Below, piece by piece: positions 15,136-18,922 of a DNA stretch of 18,922 bases. The notes below the pieces were generated by a model that did no database searches, was not told the DNA's origin, and saw nothing but the letters and a program-made list of their open reading frames with translations. The stretch is taken from positions 1-18,922 of the forward strand of contig JADFRH010000012.1 of assembly GCA_022561415.1 (NCBI GenBank), given 5' to 3'. Position numbers and translations under genes: made by a program. Every line of letters starts with the position of its first letter. Position 1 is the first letter of the stretch. The stretch comes from Planctomycetota bacterium (GTDB taxonomy: Bacteria > Planctomycetota > Phycisphaerae > UBA1845).

Positions 15136-16503
15136 TCAGCCCTGGTCAAAGGTTGCCGAATGCGCCGGTCGGCGGCGGGCGATGAGAACCGCCCCCCCCG
15201 AGAGCAGCAACAGCGACGTGATGATCAGGCCCCATTCAGAAACCGCCGGAATTTTCGTCCCAGGCTCGCACGTGCAGCCGCTTGCACAATTCCCAGGGCA
15301 CTTCGCATCGTCCGATCCGTCACACTCCTCGCCCGCCTCGACGATCCCGTTGCCGCACACGATAGCGGTTTCGCACAACGAACCCGCAAATCCGGCATCG
15401 CACGTACACACCCCGTCGGCTTCACAGGTGCCCCTACCGTTGCAGACACTATGCCGGAATTGCCCACAAATCCCTCCACACACGGTCGCGCAGGCCACTC
15501 CTTCCGCCCCACGGAAGCCCTGGGCCACGAGATTCACGCGGTTGACGGCCGGATCACGCGCAATCCGAAAATAGCCAAGTTCCCCCCACGCTTCGCCGAA
15601 GGAATTCTTACACAGCCAGTAATCGAGCCCGCTAGCGATATCGGTCCCGAATCCGATGACCAATATGACATGTCCGCCACGGATAAAAGCTTCACCACCC
15701 GTATAGACCCCTTCGCTATATGCCCCAAAACCATCCCGAATATCCATGGCGCCCACGACGGAGCCCACATTTTCCAAATACGCCATGACCTCGCCATCAG
15801 TTTCAAAATCCCGTTGATTAGTCACCTGATAGCGATCGGAAAAGGATGCCGATGGGGTGTTGGGACAAGTCGATGGACACGCACCTGCGAAAGTTCTATC
15901 CCATGTTCACTAGTCGTCGGACGTCAAGCCATTGGCTATCAGCCAGCTCATATGAGCGCTAATACTGCTCTGAAAAGCACACCCAGAGCCCGGTCCACAA
16001 AACATATTTTCTTGCGCCGAAGCCTGGATGTCCGGGTTTCCCAGTTCTCCAAAGATGCTAACAGGAGGTGGAGCCGGAAAGCCGGCTCGCACATTCGCCA
16101 TACAAACCGCCAATTCAACCAGACCGGCCGTCGCTATGGGCTCACCGGCAAGGCATCCATGCTGTGTCAACACAGGGGTTCGACACCCTTCGTACGGCGA
16201 ACCGTGCGCAAAGGGATCGAAACAAGGCCCGTCAGCGGGATCGCAGGTGGTCTGTGCGTGGGCCGCTGAGGCGGCGACGCACAGGGTCAACGCCAACCAC
16301 GCGGCACCATTGCGTAGTTTCCTCGCCGACCGTATACCCAAGGCCGAGGATCTCCTGCGGCGCAGTTCGATCCGGGCGGCATCGACGGTGTGCCACTGCT
16401 GTGTCAGCAGTGCCGATCGCCGTGCCACCCGCGTACCGTCAAGGCCACTTTTCACGGGGCAGCGGCATTCTGCCGCGCCGTTTGCAAATCGTTGAAATTG
16501 CAT
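15136..16503 (-). pseudogene. Papain-fold surface protein gene broken by two adjacent stop codons
   Basis: This is a paralogue of the intact gene at 16960-18315, colinear in one frame from ATG 16503. Tandem in-frame stops TAG (15912-15910) and TGA (15909-15907) replace the Cys-Trp codons of the intact copy. No frameshift is needed, since the aligned stretch has equal length on both sides. Upstream part: repeat-derived N-terminal extension, signal peptide (WLALTLCVAASAAHAQ) and a TPVLTQHGC region. Downstream part: papain-like C-half with His in GGHVILVIGFG and Asn in CKNSFGEAWGELGYF, an EGF-like module, a CGNGIVEAGEECDG module and an IPAVSEWG-type sorting tail. At the nucleophile position Gly (LAGEPIA) replaces Cys. 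The good state of the downstream half suggests recent inactivation, or less likely readthrough. Confidence 0.8.
16394..16412. repeat. Palindrome inside the N-terminal coding region (unit 1)
   Basis: CACTGCTG and CAGCAGTG are perfect 8-nt arms around TGT. This is part of a longer repeat-like block (about 16383-16475) read in frame by the broken gene. The matching block in unit 2 is at 18200-18280. Confidence 0.6.
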
Positions 16504-16959
16504 GTCTTTTGTCTCTCGTTGGTTGAACTGTCGCATCGCACACACTCCCCGGCCCGGCTTGCGGACCAGGAGACAATGTTAAACGATCAGCCTCGCCTCC
16601 AGAAGCAGTCGCCGCGAACTTGGTAGGAACCCGGATCGACCCATCAAGCCGGAGTGGCAGGTGTCGCGCCCGGGGAGAAACCCTGCCAGTACGCTACCGC
16701 CATGGTAGGAAAATCGATGGGGCTGAGTCAAGAGAATTATGACGATATCAGCCGGAATAGCCGCAATCCCCGCTACGGCGCAGCGCCTACGGCTGGTCCG
16801 GGCGGTTCCGCCGCTATCGGTATTCTGTCGGGGAGGGATCCCTTCCCGTTGATCGCGGGAACCAATGGGACGCAAGGTTGGAATCCCGCCAAGAATGCCT
16901 CGCCCACGCCGAAGCTTTCGGCCATGCGGCGATCCTCGCGCAACCGTTGTCGGTGTGCA
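16504..16959. other. Non-coding leader between the two paralogues
   Basis: This 456-nt stretch holds the ribosome binding area and leader of the broken gene, a 45-nt block identical to unit 2 (16681-16725), a candidate promoter (16702-16731), a GGGAGGGATCCCTTCCC hairpin (16831-16847) and an imperfect inverted repeat near 16855-16891 that could end transcripts of the intact gene. No credible coding sequence was found. Confidence 0.6.
16681..16725 (-). promoter_or_regulatory. Conserved leader/promoter block, unit 1
   Basis: These 45 nt are identical to 18579-18623 although the flanking coding regions have diverged. On the minus strand, TTGACT (16731-16726), an 18-nt spacer and TACCAT (16707-16702) form a candidate promoter. 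CTACC-ATGGC-GGTAG could form a small hairpin over the -10. Just downstream, GGCAGG (16686-16681 and beyond) and CCTGCC arms flank a GC-rich centre and could fold. Confidence 0.45.
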
Positions 16960-18315
16960 TCAGTGATGATCAACCGCTACGCCACGCGTTATTCGGCGGC
17001 GGGCGATGAGAACCGTCCCCCCAGCCAGAAGCAACATGGACGTAATGATCAGACCCCATTCAGAAACCGCCGGGATTTTCGTCCCAGGCTCGCATGTGCA
17101 GTCGCCAGCGCAATTCTCCGGGCACTTCGCATCGTCCAATCCGTCGCATTCCTCGCCCGCCTCGACGATCCCGTTGCCGCACACGATAGCGGTTTCGCAC
17201 AACGAACCCGAAAACCCGGCATCGCACGTACACGCGCCATCCGTTTCACACGTGCCCCTTCCGTTGCATACAGCATGTCTCATTTGCCCACAAATGCCTC
17301 CACACATGGTGTCGCAGGCTATACCTTCAGTCCCCCAGAAGCTCGTGCTCAGGAAACCCACGTTATTTTTGAAGCTGCGACTAATCCTAAAATAGCCCCT
17401 CTCCCCCCAACTCCCGCCAAAATTACCTTTAGCCAACCAATAATCCCCGAAGAAAGAATCTGTCCCGAATCCGAAGACCATGACGGAATGCTCGCCGACT
17501 ATATCAGAAGAATCGGGACTTATGGATGAGTAGACCCCCGACGTATAGCTCAAGAAATCTCGCCGCTGGGTAAAAGTTATCACAGCCGGGCCGACATTTT
17601 CCAGATAGGTCATGGCATCCAGGTCATCCGCAAAATTCCGGAGATTCTTCACATGGTTGCGATCGGAGAGCGATGCCGATGGGTTGGAGGGGCAAGACGA
17701 GGGACATCCACCCGTCCAGGATGGATTCCATCCCCAGCAATCATTGGACGTCACACCATTTATCAGCACCCACTTGAGATTAAGGATAAGATCGGTCCCA
17801 ACGGAACAAATCCCTGCGCTCACTCCACAAAAATGAATTTGTTGCGCCGACATTTGGATAGTCGGTTCCCCAAGCACTGGAAGAGGAAACCCGGCTCGCA
17901 CATTTGCCATACAAACCGCCAATTCAGCCATAGCAGCCGTCGCCATGGCTGAACTGGATTTGCAGCCGAGATAGTCAAGGACAGGGGTCCGACAGCCTTC
18001 GTAGGGAGAACCCGGCGCAAAGGGATTGAAACAAGGCGCACCGGGCACGCATGGCGCGATCGGCTGTGCGTAGGTCGCTGAAACCAAGACAGACAGGGCC
18101 AACACCGACCACGCGGCTCCGCGGCATGACGTCCTTGCAGACCGCGTGCCGAAGGCCGAGGGCCTCCTGAGGCGCGGTTCGATCCGGGCCGCATCGACGG
18201 TGTGCCACTGATGTGTCAGCAGTGCCGATCGCCGTGACACCCGCGTACCGTCAAGGCCACTGCTCACAGAGCAGTGGCACACCGCTTCGTCGATTACTGA
18301 TTGCTGAGATTGCAT
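16960..18315 (-). CDS. Papain-fold surface protein, predicted Cys-to-Ser at the active site, IPTL-type sorting tail
   Basis: This 451-residue protein starts at ATG 18315, with GAGGGAG about 8 nt upstream. Residues 10-60 are a repeat-derived basic extension. Residues 62-84 are the signal peptide (AAWSVLALSVLVSATYAQ). The papain-like domain spans about 105-335. TPVLDYLGCKSSSAM (110-124) aligns with papain TPVKNQGSCGSCWAF, placing S121 at the catalytic Cys, S122 at the Trp and Y115 at the oxyanion Gln. MSAQQIHFC (155-163) matches the SEQxLxxC loop. H276 (GEHSVMVFGFG) and N298 (KGNFGGSWGERGYFRI) match the catalytic His and Asn. Next come an EGF-like module (about 349-374), CGNGIVEAGEECDG (379-392) and IPAVSEWG (414-421) with a membrane helix and ARRR, an IPTL-CTERM exosortase-type signal. 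Proteolysis is doubtful; binding, or Ser-based catalysis, is possible. Confidence 0.85.
   Translation of the reverse strand: MQSQQSVIDEAVCHCSVSSGLDGTRVSRRSALLTHQWHTVDAARIEPRLRRPSAFGTRSARTSCRGAAWSVLALSVLVSATYAQPIAPCVPGAPCFNPFAPGSPYEGCRTPVLDYLGCKSSSAMATAAMAELAVCMANVRAGFPLPVLGEPTIQMSAQQIHFCGVSAGICSVGTDLILNLKWVLINGVTSNDCWGWNPSWTGGCPSSCPSNPSASLSDRNHVKNLRNFADDLDAMTYLENVGPAVITFTQRRDFLSYTSGVYSSISPDSSDIVGEHSVMVFGFGTDSFFGDYWLAKGNFGGSWGERGYFRISRSFKNNVGFLSTSFWGTEGIACDTMCGGICGQMRHAVCNGRGTCETDGACTCDAGFSGSLCETAIVCGNGIVEAGEECDGLDDAKCPENCAGDCTCEPGTKIPAVSEWGLIITSMLLLAGGTVLIARRRITRGVAVDHH
18200..18280. repeat. Palindromic repeat translated as the N-terminal extension (unit 2)
   Basis: GCCACTGCTC-ACA-GAGCAGTGGC (18256-18278) is a perfect 10-bp hairpin. 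A second, related half-palindrome (CACTGATGTGTCAGCAGTG) lies near 18206-18224, so the block is bounded by related inverted ends. Read on the minus strand it encodes residues 11-39 of the papain-fold protein (AVCHCSVSSG to QWHT). It looks like a dispersed intergenic repeat that became coding. Confidence 0.6.
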
Positions 18316-18371
18316 GTCTTTTCTCCCTCGCTGGTTGAGATGTTACTCAAACTGACCAGTTTTCCCAAACC

Positions 18372-18463
18372 GAGCCGCAGGCTTTAGCCTGCGCGGTGGT
18401 TCGATCGCGAACGCACTGTTCCCGCCGTGTGGGCGGGCCACGCGGGCTAAAGCCCGCGGCTCA
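18372..18463. repeat. Inverted pair of REP-like hairpins (BIME-like)
   Basis: The left arm GAGCCGCAGGCTTTAGCCTG (starting 18372) and the reverse complement of the right arm, GAGCCGCGGGCTTTAGCCCG (starting at 18462 on the minus strand), are near-identical. Each is itself palindromic about TTTA. About 40 nt separate them. The pair is absent from the matching leader of unit 1, so it was gained or lost after the duplication. Confidence 0.7.
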
Positions 18464-18578
18464 GGCAACGGCGGTGAGCTATCGGGCTCACCGCGCACCT
18501 CGAAGCAATCGCCGCGAACGTAAAGGGATCAGCATCGACCCTTCAAGCCGAAGTGGCAGGCGTCGCCCCGGGGCGAAT

Positions 18579-18623
18579 CCCTGCCAGTACGCTACCGCCA
18601 TGGTAGGAAAATCGATGGGGCTG
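18579..18623 (-). promoter_or_regulatory. Conserved leader/promoter block, unit 2
   Basis: This block is identical over 45 nt to 16681-16725. TTGACG (18629-18624), an 18-nt spacer and TACCAT (18605-18600) on the minus strand suggest a promoter. Downstream, GGCAGG and CCTGCC arms with CGCCCC/GGGGCG inside (about 18554-18584) make a strong GC hairpin in the predicted leader of about 275 nt. Confidence 0.45.
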
Positions 18624-18728
18624 CGTCAAGGGAATTATGGCGATTCCGGCCCGAATGGCCACAATCCCCGCTGGGACAGAGCACCGGCGGCTTACTGAGC
18701 GGCTCCGCAGCTCTCGGTATATTGTCGA

Positions 18729-18748
18729 CGCGGGAATCCCTTCCCGCG
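18729..18748. repeat. Perfect 8-bp hairpin at the end of duplication unit 2
   Basis: CGCGGGAA and TTCCCGCG pair perfectly around TCCC. The same place in unit 1 (16831-16847) keeps an imperfect version, GGGAGGG-ATC-CCTTCCC, so the structure predates the duplication. It has no T-tract. Confidence 0.5.
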
Positions 18749-18761
18749 GAGCGTCGGGGCG

Positions 18762-18767
18762 TATAAA
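18762..18767 (+). promoter_or_regulatory. Candidate -10 box for the CPxC gene
   Basis: TATAAA matches the -10 consensus at five of six positions, 62 nt before ATG 18830. The expected -35 position (about 18739-18744) falls inside the hairpin and does not match. Confidence 0.25.
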
Positions 18768-18829
18768 ACGCGAGATTCGAGCCCTACCGAATAGTGGGGT
18801 TGACGTCGGAAACTCGTCCCAGCACACGA

Positions 18830-18922
18830 ATGAGCGATACGCCACAATCCACTGAGTCGACGGAACTGCGCTGCCCAGAGTGTGACTACAATCTCACCGG
18901 CGCTCCGGGTGATCGATGTCCA
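18830..18922 (+). CDS. CPxC zinc-ribbon protein, N-terminal fragment
   Basis: Thirty-one codons are visible from ATG 18830 to the right edge. A polar Ser/Thr/Glu tail is followed by LRCPECDYNLTGAPGDRCP, a close match to the CPxCgYdLrGlpxxxCP opening of zinc-ribbon membrane proteins common in planctomycetes. The second half of the ribbon, and probably membrane helices, lie beyond the window. The Shine-Dalgarno is weak (CGGA near 18807). Confidence 0.75.
   Translation, partial: MSDTPQSTESTELRCPECDYNLTGAPGDRCP

Larger units (their letters stand above)
15085..16848. repeat. Tandem duplication unit 1
   Basis: The unit starts with a shared 3' flank (CCGAAGCCTTCGGCCATGCG here; CCGAAGCTTTCGGCCATGCG at 16909). 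It includes the broken papain-fold gene and ends with the upstream leader and a GGGAGGGATCCCTTCCC hairpin (about 16831-16847). Corresponding points in unit 2 are shifted by 1824 nt at the gene end, 1812 at the gene start and 1898 in the leader, where unit 2 has about 86 extra nt around an inserted repeat pair. Confidence 0.8.
16909..18747. repeat. Tandem duplication unit 2
   Basis: This is the second unit of the roughly 1.8-kb direct duplication, with the same order: 3' flank, papain-fold gene (intact here), leader with the 45-nt identical block, and a hairpin CGCGGGAA-TCCC-TTCCCGCG (18729-18748). It differs from unit 1 by the inverted repeat pair at 18372-18463 in the leader. Confidence 0.8.
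18316..18829. other. Divergent non-coding region
   Basis: This 514-nt region lies between the intact papain-fold gene (minus) and the CPxC gene (plus). It contains the REP-like pair at 18372-18463, the conserved block at 18579-18623 with a candidate minus-strand promoter (TTGACG 18629-18624, 18-nt spacer, TACCAT 18605-18600), an imperfect 22-nt palindrome near 18640-18661, the hairpin at 18729-18748 and a plus-strand TATAAA at 18762-18767. Confidence 0.6.

Noticed and set aside
15825..15910. Frameshift as the cause of the broken papain-fold gene
   Set aside because: Both parts are in the same frame and the stretch aligns to the intact copy with no length change; the break is two nonsense codons.
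16579..16875. Minus-strand frames in both leaders sharing the peptide PHRFSYHGGSVLAG (also 18543-18845)
   Set aside because: The shared part is a run of perfect DNA identity without synonymous changes and the frames diverge on both sides, so it is read as non-coding conservation.
16654..17529. Long plus-strand frame across the leader and the end of the intact papain-fold gene
   Set aside because: It is antisense to a well-supported gene and its resemblance to the frame at 14896-16269 only mirrors the duplication.
16960..18315. Active papain-type cysteine protease
   Set aside because: No Cys is found at the expected nucleophile position and the oxyanion Gln is missing, although the fold and His/Asn contexts are present.
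1..18922. tRNA, rRNA or insertion sequence
   Set aside because: No cloverleaf-like, ribosomal or transposase-like sequence was recognised on either strand by eye.

Overview
The window is GC-rich bacterial DNA, most likely from a planctomycete (Planctomycetota). This is an inference from gene style: exported PQQ-like propellers, an ExbB-ExbD-ExbD set with VWA and TPR partners, calcium-loop repeats of the DCNxNGxxDACD type, IPTL/IPAVSEWG C-terminal sorting signals and many short palindromic intergenic repeats. No rRNA, tRNA, transposase or CRISPR array is visible.

Layout. 1-1596 (minus): N-terminal part of an exported BNR/Asp-box sialidase-fold protein that runs off the left edge. 1946-4332 (plus): an OPT-family transporter, coupled by an ATGA overlap to a small two-helix membrane protein. 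4426-5760 (plus): an exported PQQ-like beta-propeller. 5788-6912 (minus): an unknown exported helical protein, divergent from the main operon. 6982-13756 (plus): one long operon encoding a membrane-anchored VWA protein, an exported TPR-like protein, ExbB, ExbD, a second ExbD and a large exported TPR protein, mostly with overlapping or nearly touching genes. 13757-14196: intergenic region packed with palindromic repeats. 14197-15016 (plus): isochorismatase-fold hydrolase and a zinc-ribbon membrane protein. 15085-18747: a tandem duplication of about 1.8 kb, each unit holding a minus-strand gene for a papain-fold surface protein plus a conserved non-coding leader. The left copy carries two adjacent in-frame stop codons; the right copy is intact. 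18830-edge (plus): start of a CPxC zinc-ribbon protein.

Two points stand out. First, the single membrane helix of the VWA protein carries S39-LVI-H43, the same S-x-x-x-H spacing as the TonB transmembrane helix, and the gene opens an ExbB/ExbD/ExbD operon. This suggests a proton-motive-force transducer that ends in a MIDAS-type VWA domain instead of a TonB domain, working with two periplasmic TPR proteins. Second, the papain-fold proteins keep the catalytic His and Asn contexts, but the nucleophile Cys position appears to be Ser (intact copy) or Gly (broken copy), and their N-terminal extension is the translation of a palindromic repeat.

All family calls come from reading motifs by eye. No database search was made.
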